Shown here: positions 24,961 through 33,470 of the stretch, piece after piece | How the letters are laid out: every line of letters starts with the position of its first letter | Numbering within the stretch: position 1 is the first letter of the stretch | Assembly (NCBI GenBank): GCA_001414345.1 | Contig: LLCB01000421.1 | Span: forward strand, 1 to 39,902 | Direction: 5' to 3' | Origin: Hymenoscyphus infarciens | Lineage: Eukaryota; Ascomycota; Leotiomycetes; Helotiales; Helotiaceae | Length of the DNA: 39,902 nt | The notes under the pieces: generated by a model | What the model saw: only the letters and a program-made list of their open reading frames with translations | Told to the model about the DNA's origin: nothing | The model's database searches: none | Program-made: the position numbers and the translations under genes

Positions 24961-24968
24961 GCTTGTCC
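24961..24968. repeat. Right target-site duplication of hAT element (GCTTGTCC)
   Basis: Perfect match to 20434-20441. Confidence 0.9.
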
Positions 24969-25517
24969 AAACCTGTCAAAAAGAAGGTGAAAGCAAAAAG
25001 AGTGAATGGGGGAAAGAAGGAAGCGCGGAGAGCCTGAGATAGTAGTTGCAGGAAGGCGCCCAGGAGGAGGAGGGTTTGGAGAGAGAGATAGTGGGTTGTG
25101 TGTGTGGCGGTTAAGGCTGCGAGGAGCCAGCCGAGGAAAGTCGAGAGGTAGCTGTGGTGGCGGTTAATTAAGCTGTTTTAAGTTTGGAAATTGTTTTTAA
25201 GACTGAGAGATAGAAGAGGGCTCTGATGAGAGGAGACAAAATGGTTTGGGATGAGATGAGTGAAAAGAGAATTCACGTGAATAAACATACAGAATCGCAA
25301 TACTCCCAGTCCCAATCCTATAAGAACTAAGTATATAAGGTATCAAACTTCCCATACAACCATCATTCGCGCCCGCAGCAAAGAAAGAGAAAGCAGCAGC
25401 AAATAATTTTAACCCCAGACGTTTTTGAGCCACAGCCCGTGTAATCGTCACTGGATTCGCTTCAAGTGTCGAAGAATCCGGTGTCCGCGTTGAAAGTTCC
25501 ATATTGTTTTCTTTCAT

Positions 25518-25932
25518 CGAGTTAATTAAAATTGAATCAGTGGAACAGCTACATGGTTATCTAGTTGTATGAAGTTAGACAGTGGACTCAAATAGTTTCT
25601 GAAAGACTGTGACGATGTGGAGGCGGGAGGGTAAGGATACCGGGGAAGGCGGGGAAGCAGCGGTTTTTTCGGGCCAGTTTTCCGAAGAGGATCATCTATC
25701 TTGGGGATTGAACCAATTATGGGGTTGGAAGCATTTCAATGGAGTGAAGAAAGAATTCGAGGAAGCATACGCGAACCTATGCCAGACACTTGAAGAGTAA
25801 GAAATGAAAAGCTACCCTGACCTCAATTCATTATCATCAACAGGGTATTTCATTCCGAGTCTCATCACATGACCTGTCTTCCAGAACCCCAATAGTGAAC
25901 CCAAATATTACCCCCCCCCAAGAAAGCTCAAA
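25518..25932. other. Intergenic between two minus-strand MFS genes
   Basis: About 415 bp: the promoter of the broken MFS gene and the 3' flank of the next transporter. No separate gene supported. Confidence 0.5.
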
Positions 25933-27836
25933 TTAAAACACGTATCTAAAGTTCAAGTTCTCCCGATCCGTCAAATCATCAAAAGCATGCACCATATCCG
26001 CATCAACAACACCCGGCTGACTAGCTAGCTCAGCTTGGATACGATCCTTCTTCGCATTTTGAGACTTCAGCCAAAATCGGAGAAAGATAAGGACGCAAAC
26101 AAGAACGACGTAACATCCCATGTGAACCGCAAAAGCAATAAAGTAGCGAGGTGCGTTCCACGCGAGGAAGACCTGGGGACCTAAGAGCGTTTTAGAGAGG
26201 AGAGATCAAGAGAGACAGAAAGGGATGGCGAAAACATACCAATGGCATTTCCCGTCGACCATGAAATGAAATTTGCAGCGATGACGATACTCTTCTTCGT
26301 TTGTCCCGCAATGTTACGACTGATCAGACTCATTGCCACTGTCTGGGCAGCCCAGAAACTCAGGACAAGGTAGTAAGAAAAGAGTAATCCAGCTTGGGTA
26401 GCTTTACTGGTGTTCTTAACGGTCAACAAAACTATTGTGCCTATGAACGACCTTATCAAAATTAATATACCGGCTGTAAAAGCTTGGGAGAGGAAGGACT
26501 TACGGAAGAACATAGAGCCCCATTACGAGAATGTTTTGTCCAGTCCTCTTGATGAGCCAATTACTACTGAGAAGCACAAGAATAATATAAGCGCCCAACA
26601 CCATAGCGAGTAATTGAGTTTCCAGGGTGCTGAAATGAAATCCTTTGATTATGATGTTTGCGAATGCTCCAAGTCCAGAAGTTGGCAAAGTCGTACAGAC
26701 GGCGATAGCACAGTAACACCACATCTGCGGGTCACCAAGTGCTTCCCATAACTGCTCTATTCTGAATTTTCTGTTTTGAACACCAGTCTGGTTACTACGC
26801 ACTCTCTCAACCATGAGTTTCTTGTCCTCTTCAGTAAAGCACTTTGCTCTCATTGGACTGTCGGGCATCCAGAGAAGTACCACACAACCCCAGAGCACTG
26901 AAAAGGAACCGTATGTGATGAAAAGTGCCTGCCATGACTTGAGAGGAGAGGTGCCTTTTGGTGTGGAAGTTGGCGACTTGATGAAAGTGAAACAGTATGC
27001 TAAAAGCCCCCCGGCGATTTGTTGCATGCCATTCATCCTGTACAATAGTTAGAACCCAATCCTCCATAGAAAACTGCGGAAACGAGCCACGAAGGGACTA
27101 TACTTACATATACCAGTAGGTAACTGTGGCGGCTTGTTCCTCCCGCTTATACCACATTCCACTCAAAAACACGAAAGCAGGTTGGCAAACGGCTTCAAAT
27201 ATTCCCAGAAAGGTTCGAAGCACAAGAATCGTCACAAAGTTCTTCGCGACAGAATGGAGAGCGAGAGTTGCACCCCATAGCATGATTGATATGCCGAGGT
27301 ATTTAGCGATAGGAAGGCGTTGGATGAGGCGATTGGTCGGGTATTCGACAACGAGGACGGCGATGTAAATACAGGTTGTCAACCAGGAGAATTGTTGGCC
27401 CACTAGATGAAGATCTTTCGGCAGGTCCATGATACTCGCAAAACTCATTGTGCCCTTATCTAATGCTTGTAAAAAATAGCTAATCATTGTCAGAATTATT
27501 TATCTCGACTGTAGGAGGTTTGGAGCCATACGTGAAGACCATTACAGTCAAGACACGTTTATCGATGAGCTTTTTGAGCCGTGCATTCTCAGCTGGCGAT
27601 ATTTCTATTGCCACATCACTAGCATACTGTTGAAATCAGCAAATGTAATATGAAATACCTATTTCGTGCCTATGAGTGTTACCAACCTTGGCGACTTCTT
27701 TATCAATTCGATTGTAATCAATGTGGTCTTTCTTGTCATCGCTGCCCAATTCAATGTGCGCATGACCAATGTCCGACTTGTCGATGTATTCGGTCTGTCT
27801 CTCAGAGCTCGTCTGAACGATCTTCTGGTCCGCCAT
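25933..27836 (-). CDS. Dal5-type anion:cation symporter (MFS, 6 exons, 536 aa)
   Basis: A plasma-membrane MFS permease of the allantoate/Dal5 (anion:cation symporter) family. Exons are 27836-27687, 27626-27532, 27479-27108, 27037-26504, 26451-26240 and 26180-25933. They sum to 537 codons including stop. A hydrophilic N-terminus (MADQKIVQTSSERQ) is followed by LKKLIDKRVLTVMVFTYFLQALDKGTMSFAS, the family's first helix. VEYPTNRLIQRLP matches the usual helix 2-3 loop. GMWYKREEQAATVTYWYM, WMPDSP and SRNIAGQTKKSIVIAANFISWSTGNAIGPQ are typical later motifs. The first intron uses a non-consensus GTTGGT donor. The fifth exon's acceptor is AAG at 26452-26454, because the stronger-looking CAG upstream breaks frame. 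Members carry allantoate, nicotinate, vitamins or sugar acids. The divergent GH105 gene suggests pectin-derived oligosaccharide or sugar-acid uptake here (inference). Confidence 0.9.
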
Positions 27837-28691
27837 GCTGCCGCTGTGTTGTGGTGAAACTTGCAGGAATTGACCGGGGAAAATGGGTAAAGAGGAAGTA
27901 GAACAGTGAACGAGTGAGAGCAAAAAGTGAAGAAGTTTTCAGTACGACCTTGGATATATAGTTGCAAGGTTACCTTTTCCCCTCACAGGTTGTTGCTGGG
28001 ACAGGGGCAACATCCCAGAATGGGGAAGCACGCTAAGCAGTTTCTCCGCCATACGAACCCCAGGTTTATGTTGAAGTGTGGGGGTTAGCTTTCATACCCC
28101 AGAATCTCCAATACCTAGGCATTTCGGGCCATAGGTAATTGCCTCATGGAGACATGGAGTATTCCTTGTCACCACGCGTTAGCATGCATGCCTCTCAAAG
28201 CTATTGAAATTGTTTTCTCTTGATAAATTCGCGAGGTGTTATACCGATAAACGCTACGGGGTGATTGATATGTCCGAAGAAGCACCAAATGAACCCGCAA
28301 TGAAAGCCATTGTGGGGATCCCCGCAAAGAAGTTGAATACGAATTGGTAGCGACATGACTCGAAAGCCTCGAAACATCCTTTTGCAGTGGGGAAACGTTG
28401 GACGGGGAAAGAGCTGAATTGGAGCTACCTCGCATCAATTAAACCGGAGGACATGGGTTATTGAACAACTTGGGCTTGGCTCTCGGTGTATCAATGTGCA
28501 GGTGACTTTCCACGAATCATGGAGAGTGGGATGCAGATCCAAACACATGCTACAAAATTTGGTACAAATGTTCAACAAGATAGACAATGAAAACAAAATA
28601 GGAAATCGCTTCACAAACTCTTCAGAAAACTCAAAAAAAAGCCCCACCAACAATTCTCAGAAAGCAGATTCCCCCAAACTGACCATCCAGC
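27837..28691. promoter_or_regulatory. Divergent promoter, transporter / GH105, with CreA-type sites
   Basis: An 855-bp intergenic region shared by two divergent genes. It holds four GTGGGG cores matching the CreA/Mig1 SYGGRG consensus: 28078-28083, 28312-28317 and 28387-28392 on +, and 28642-28647 on -. The motif is short, so chance occurrence is possible. The density fits carbon-catabolite repression of a plant-cell-wall sugar module (inference). Confidence 0.45.
27953..27962 (-). promoter_or_regulatory. TATA-like box of the Dal5-type transporter
   Basis: CTATATATCC on the minus strand, about 120 bp upstream of the transporter ATG, a typical spacing for a fungal TATA element. No experimental support. 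Confidence 0.5.
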
Positions 28692-29813
28692 ATGCCTCCA
28701 ACTGCCTATGGTGTGGCGTCCAAGGATGTCCACAAAACGATCAATTCCTTAATTGATAACATGGTGAACATCAAGGACGAAACTGGAGAATTTCTTCTGC
28801 AATTGGAGGACGGTCGAGTAATTGACACAAAAGGATGGCAAGGATGGGAGTGGACACACGGAGTTGGCCTATACGGACTCTACAGATACCACGCACTTAC
28901 TGGATCTGAAGAGGCATTGAAAGTCATGGAAGAGTGGTTTGCGAATCGGTTTGCAGAAGGAGGCACCACCAAAAATATCAACACCGTCGCCGCAATGCTC
29001 ACACTGGCATATTTGTATGAAAAGACCGGCAACCAAACCTACCTACCGTGGCTGGAGAGCTGGGCCGAATATGCCATGTATGAACTTCCCCGAACCAAAT
29101 ACGGTGGCATGTCCCACCAGACATACAACGCCATCAACGCGCAAGAACTTTGGGATGATACCCTCATGATGACGGTATTGCCTCTCACGAAAATCGGCCT
29201 GCTCCTCAAGCGACCGCATTATGTTGACGAGTCAAAACGTCAATTTCTCCTTCATATCAAGTACCTCTTCGACACCAAGACGGGACTGTTCTACCACGGA
29301 TGGACTTTCGAAGATGGGGGGCACAATTTCGCCAAAGCATTGTGGGCGAGGGGCAATTCGTGGTTGACCATTGTCATTCCCGAGATGCTGGAATTGCTCG
29401 ATCTGCCTGCCAGCGACCCATTCCGCATACATCTCATCGACACGCTCGAGGCGCAATGCCGTGGTCTTCTTGAATTCCAGGAGGAAAGTGGGCTTTGGCG
29501 AACGCTTATTGACCAGCCCTTGGCAGAGGGGTCGTACGTCGAGACCTCGGCGACAGCAGGCTTTGCGTTTGGCATGCTGAAGGGGTTGAGGATGCGATAT
29601 CTTCAAGGAGAGGAGTTTCGGGAATCTGCGATACGCGCCATCAAGGCCACCCTGAAAAATGTCAACGCGGAAGGAGAACTGCTGGAAGTGAGCTTTGGGA
29701 CGGGCATGGGACACACACTGCAGCATTACAAAGACATTCCTCGGACGAGTATGCCTTATGGCCAAGCAATGGCAATCATGGCTCTGGGAGAATTTTTGCG
29801 TGTGTACATATAA
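28692..29813 (+). CDS. GH105 unsaturated rhamnogalacturonyl hydrolase (373 aa)
   Basis: A YteR-like glycoside hydrolase family 105 enzyme. It removes the 4,5-unsaturated uronic acid from the non-reducing end of oligosaccharides left by rhamnogalacturonan or pectate lyases. It is an uninterrupted frame with ATG in good context (AGCATGCCTCC). No signal peptide is seen, so the enzyme is intracellular, as usual for the family. Visible motifs: KGWQGWEWTHGVGLYGL (48-64), the catalytic-acid motif ELWDDTLMM with D156 as the likely equivalent of YteR Asp143, and H211...LWARGNSW (218-224), the substrate-binding stretch. TSATAGFAFGMLKG and the C-terminal SMPYGQAMAIMALGEFL complete the (alpha/alpha)6 barrel. 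The length is typical. It needs imported substrate, and the divergent transporter could supply it. Confidence 0.93.
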   Translation: MPPTAYGVASKDVHKTINSLIDNMVNIKDETGEFLLQLEDGRVIDTKGWQGWEWTHGVGLYGLYRYHALTGSEEALKVMEEWFANRFAEGGTTKNINTVAAMLTLAYLYEKTGNQTYLPWLESWAEYAMYELPRTKYGGMSHQTYNAINAQELWDDTLMMTVLPLTKIGLLLKRPHYVDESKRQFLLHIKYLFDTKTGLFYHGWTFEDGGHNFAKALWARGNSWLTIVIPEMLELLDLPASDPFRIHLIDTLEAQCRGLLEFQEESGLWRTLIDQPLAEGSYVETSATAGFAFGMLKGLRMRYLQGEEFRESAIRAIKATLKNVNAEGELLEVSFGTGMGHTLQHYKDIPRTSMPYGQAMAIMALGEFLRVYI

Positions 29814-29926
29814 TATAATTTAGCATATATTGAGAGATCTGAAGAAGAAAAGATAATACCCAATTTTGCTGGTGTTTTTTGGGCTAGATTGGTTCCCGCA
29901 TTTCAAAAAACGCGAAATCACGTGCA

Positions 29927-29932
29927 AATAAA
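29927..29932 (+). terminator. Polyadenylation signal AATAAA of GH105 gene
   Basis: AATAAA about 113 bp past the stop codon, a plausible 3'-end signal. Fungal poly(A) signals are loose, so this is suggestive only. Confidence 0.4.
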
Positions 29933-29933
29933 A

Positions 29934-31225
29934 GAACCTGGGTGGACATTTATTAACTCCGAGAAGAACGCCGATTTTTTAACACACTTTGGTAATTACC
30001 TCTCCCCCCTTTGAAAACTCGGTTAGCACCTTAATATTCACTTGCACATATAGAGCTAATTCGTAAATCTGGGAAAGCTTTAACTTCTGTTCCACATCAT
30101 CCAAAACAGCAACATGCAGGAGCGCCAGTCCCCCTCTCGAGTCTCGAACACGTACCCCTACCAGCTCCCTCCTCAATTCTCCTATCTCTATCAACAAACA
30201 TCGTTCTTTGCCTATCCAAGCTTCCTACAATCACCTTATCTAAATCCCTATAATCTTAATTCCTCAATCCCTTCCAAAACGCCGTATTAATAGCTTCCTC
30301 AACCGCAATAAGTACAACCAGCAGAATAGAGATTTTTTCTCCCTCTTAGAGCATGGAGCGAGAGAATTCGTCAATCCTGCCAAGGCGGCGGAGTTTCCCG
30401 TGAGTCTCCTGCTACTAGGTCATATCGTTGACTCTGCGTCCTAGAATTGTTATTCTTGAAAAGGAGAAATGTGGGATTGCGAATACTTCATGGTTAATAA
30501 CCTTGGAGCCAGAAGAGTGGCTTAGCTTGAAGTTTATTTCGCTGTGTTTGTACGTACAAAAGCCTCAACTCCCACTATTATAAACACGGAAATGCGAGAG
30601 ACTATCTACGTTTTTGCTGTGCCGCCGAACTCAAGGAGAGAAAGTGGAAAGCCCATCGCACAGCCATTTTAAAAACAATCACTCTGTACAAGATAACCTG
30701 TCAACTTGTAGGCAGTGTTGTTTCATTTTTCTCTTGGTAGTCAATAAATTTTGTGTGTCAAAAATTTATATATGTACAGTAAAGCTGTTGGGTACAAGCA
30801 ACTAGTTATATTAATCACACACCCCTACATAATCTAATTTGAACACACTTTGCCGGCACTTAATCTGGACTAAAGTGAGCTAAAAAGAAGTTGATTCACC
30901 AAAACTCACTTGGGCAATTGTACTTTGATCGTGAATTCAGGATACTAATTTATAGAGTGGTGTTGTCGTTGAAGGTTACACCTAAATAATGTTCACTGGA
31001 TAAAATTGCTCCAAAAGATTCCGAAAAGTAATTATACAATACTTTTCCACACAATTGAATGAGTTCTTCCAGGCCCTCTCTTATTGTAATCAAGGTTAGC
31101 CTGGATAGGTATGGACTAAGATGATTTGTAACACCCCACCACCTTAGAGCACCTTCAGAATTACAGATTACGCTAATTTATACCTGGAACTCCTTTCATT
31201 ATTAGAGCCTTATTTCTACCTATTG
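29934..31225. other. Intergenic with decayed protein-like fragments
   Basis: About 1.3 kb between the GH105 and F-box genes (which face each other, 3' ends inward). Apart from the fragments described at 30280-30700, no gene or repeat is recognised. Confidence 0.4.
30280..30700 (+). pseudogene. Possible decayed gene fragment, family not identified
   Basis: Two + strand stretches read like conserved protein but are not joined by a clean frame. One is at about 30287-30400 (SFLNRNKYNQQNRDFFSLLE, continuing HGAREFVNPAKAAEFP), ending at a GTGAGT donor-like site. The other is at about 30550-30690 and contains HGNARDYLRFCC and ELKERKWKAHRTAIL. The LLEHGA element is reminiscent of ankyrin repeats, but one match is not enough. 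No start codon or full exon chain could be built, so a relic is more likely than a gene. Confidence 0.3.
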
Positions 31226-32476
31226 CTAATCATAAAACTCTATCGGGGTCGAAATCTGTTCTGGCGTCACATCACCGCCCATGTCCTCAATGCCAGCCAG
31301 ACGGAACTCAATCTCAACCTTCCCCTCCAAATGGCAAACCGCTCGGTTTACATCTTCCTCCTTGCCCATCCCAACGACAATCAATTTCTTCAACTTCGGC
31401 CAGTCTTCCGACGACAACACAGGAAAAAGAGCCTTCTGACTCTCTTGAATCGAAAAAGCGCCATATTCTGCCGGGTGCTCAACACCTGGATTGATCTTGA
31501 CGGATTTGGCGAAATCGTGGCTACAAAGATATCGATTCTCCAAAGTCACTTCTTCGAGCGTTTTGGAACATCGGCGGAGTATATCGGCCCAGTCCGCGAG
31601 GACAGCGACTTCTGATTCTCTAGGGAAGCCCCATCGCATGCCCGATACAAATTCGTATTCCACCTCCTCCCCGTCCTCGTCGTCCGGGTAGGTGATACTC
31701 TCCCTTTGGGGCATCGACCCATCCAAATCTGCAAGCTTGCACAAGTGCAAGGTCTTGAGATGCGTGAGTCGAGCGTGGATCTTTGAGTCGAGCGCAAACC
31801 CTTTCGGTCCATTATCTTGACCGGGGCAGCAATGGAGATTGAAGAGGGAGAGATGTTCGATGTTTTCGGCGTGACTAAATAGTGCTTCAAGTAGCTTATA
31901 TGGCAACTGCCCTCCGCATTTTAGAGCTTTCAATTTGGTCAATCCCACAGCCATTGCGGAAAGAGTAGCCTGATCAACATCGTTGAACCACCAATTCTTG
32001 ATATAAAGCGAGAGGGTTTCCAAATTCGCAAATCCTGCAATAATTTCGAATACGTCATTTTCAGCTCCGTCCCCGAAAAAATCGTAATCTCCATCAGAGG
32101 GTTCGTGAACGAGATTGATTCCATGAAGTCTCCCCAAGTTCAACGTCCGAACGAATTGAGCCAAAGTGATCCACCGTTCAGGCTGGTTTTCAATCAAGTC
32201 ATGGCAGACCACGAAAAATTGTCGAGTTCGTTCAGACGGATCCTCGTCACTCCACCCCACAACGAAATCAATATCTCTCCAGAGAAGATATGTGATCTTC
32301 TTGTTCCAATGCTTGTTCAATTGAGCCAAAACCCCCAGAGAGCTTGTGCAACAGCACTTGAAGACTCGTTCTTGAAGCTCGGGCGGCAAGCTAGGCAGCG
32401 CTGCCAGAGTTGCAGTTTGAAGTGCCTCATACTTGTCGGGGTTTGTTCTGCCACTTTCGCTGTTGTGACTGGGCAT
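31226..32476 (-). CDS. F-box protein (416 aa, single exon)
   Basis: A probable substrate-recognition subunit of an SCF ubiquitin ligase. The F-box spans about residues 29-71 (SLPPELQERVFKCCC through NKKITYLLWRDIDF) and would bind Skp1. The remainder has LRR-like spaced leucines (FANLETLSLYIKNWW, LTHLKTLHLCKLADL, LKKLIVVGMGKEED), as in many fungal F-box proteins that judge substrates through a leucine-rich fold. The start ATG at 32476 is the first in frame; the frame is open further upstream, but only from a GTG. The target is unknown. It is the last intact gene before a 7-kb transposon block, so its expression could be affected by nearby heterochromatin (inference). Confidence 0.85.
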   Translation of the reverse strand: MPSHNSESGRTNPDKYEALQTATLAALPSLPPELQERVFKCCCTSSLGVLAQLNKHWNKKITYLLWRDIDFVVGWSDEDPSERTRQFFVVCHDLIENQPERWITLAQFVRTLNLGRLHGINLVHEPSDGDYDFFGDGAENDVFEIIAGFANLETLSLYIKNWWFNDVDQATLSAMAVGLTKLKALKCGGQLPYKLLEALFSHAENIEHLSLFNLHCCPGQDNGPKGFALDSKIHARLTHLKTLHLCKLADLDGSMPQRESITYPDDEDGEEVEYEFVSGMRWGFPRESEVAVLADWADILRRCSKTLEEVTLENRYLCSHDFAKSVKINPGVEHPAEYGAFSIQESQKALFPVLSSEDWPKLKKLIVVGMGKEEDVNRAVCHLEGKVEIEFRLAGIEDMGGDVTPEQISTPIEFYD

Positions 32477-32579
32477 GATGCGTAAGGAGAAAAGTAGTCG
32501 TCTGGAAAAGTGGTGGTACCTACGTATACATATACATATTCTGAGGACGAGCTGCAGCCATGGACTAGCTTTCACGTGA

Positions 32580-32995
32580 GCTGAGCTTTAAAGCTCACTA
32601 ATACCTAGGTCACCTTTATCTCAGTTGCTCAGACGCTCTTGCAGAGGGACTAGGACTAATAGTAAGACGTAGCGGGTTTTAGCTAGAGCGTCTAAGAGCT
32701 TATAGTTATAGCCTTAGTTATAAAGCGTTATCTCGTTTCTATACTTTATATTACTTATATCGTAGCTAATTTAAAAGCTATTAAAAAAGAGATTTTATAT
32801 TTAACTAGCTTTGATTCTACTCTTTAATTTTTATATAGCTAGCTCTAGAGTAGTGTCGTAGTTTTATAGTAAAGTATCTCTCTAGTTAAAGTAGAGTCTA
32901 CTTATATAGCTATTTATATAATATAGAATAATAATTATAGTATAAAACTACTTTTAACTAGCTAAAAAATAATATAAGAAAGTTCTTAATATATA
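32580..32995. other. RIP-degraded repeat remnant, family unknown
   Basis: The base composition changes abruptly after about 32650 to AT-rich sequence dominated by TTA/TAA/TAG. This is the same look as the hAT interior and the retroelement to the right. No recognisable coding motif or terminal repeat. Confidence 0.5.
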
Positions 32996-33470
32996 TATAA
33001 TAGCACGCTATCTTAGATTATTATATAATAGTACTATTCTGAATTATCGGTATTCGTGAAACTACTAATACCTCTAAGTACTACTAATATCTCTAATACC
33101 TCTAGGCTGAGTTTATAAATAACTAATACTTATATAAGTAAAGTACTAAAGGTATTAATATCTAATATTTATATATAGAAGAGATTAAGGTTTAGATATT
33201 ATATATTTAGCTTTTTAAAGGTTTAGAGGTTATATATTTAGCTTTTTAGCTCTTATTATTTAGTATTAGCTATATTAGACAGAGCTCGGTTATTATTATT
33301 ATTAGAACTTAGTAGCTTCTAACCTCTTATATATAGACATTTATGTTTAGTATAAAAGAGAGATAGTTATTATTTTCTTTTATATTAGTATCTAGTATTT
33401 ATATATATTATTCTACTAAACGTACTCTTATATACCTCTTCTATAGTTATATATATTTTATATTATTATA
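32996..33470 (+). repeat. 5' LTR of RIP-mutated retrotransposon (475 bp)
   Basis: It matches the reverse complement of 35411-35906 along its length, with differences almost entirely G-to-A and C-to-T. It lacks one copy of a ~19-bp direct repeat found in the other LTR (CTGGATTATTATGTAATAG). The ends correspond to TGTGATGGC...CCGTTACA in the intact copy. Confidence 0.85.

Larger units (their letters stand above)
19404..25517 (-). pseudogene. MFS transporter (BSC6/fucose-permease-like), disrupted by hAT insertion
   Basis: Exons on the minus strand: 25517-25291, 25151-24961 continuing across the insertion at 20433-20057, then 19994-19744, 19685-19631 and 19579-19404. The sequence has MFS helices with LKLFAAAFSFFAAGANDG near the start, FLGWLLAAL, and a conserved-looking CNTYVSG...HAMYGLGLLGSPF in the middle. 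It ends after VMWSFVPKIPGDE. This pattern matches fungal MFS proteins of the BSC6/fucose-permease-like group; the substrate is unknown. The gene is broken three ways: a 4.5-kb hAT element inside the exon, a one-base frame shift at the insertion site, and an in-frame TAG at 20427-20429 where the family motif suggests Gln. The remaining exons have intact frames and splice sites, so the loss looks recent. Confidence 0.85.

Noticed and set aside
29979..30197. 72-codon minus-strand frame with an ankyrin-like LALLHVAVLDD
   Set aside because: One short resemblance, no start context or neighbouring ankyrin units; insufficient to call a gene.
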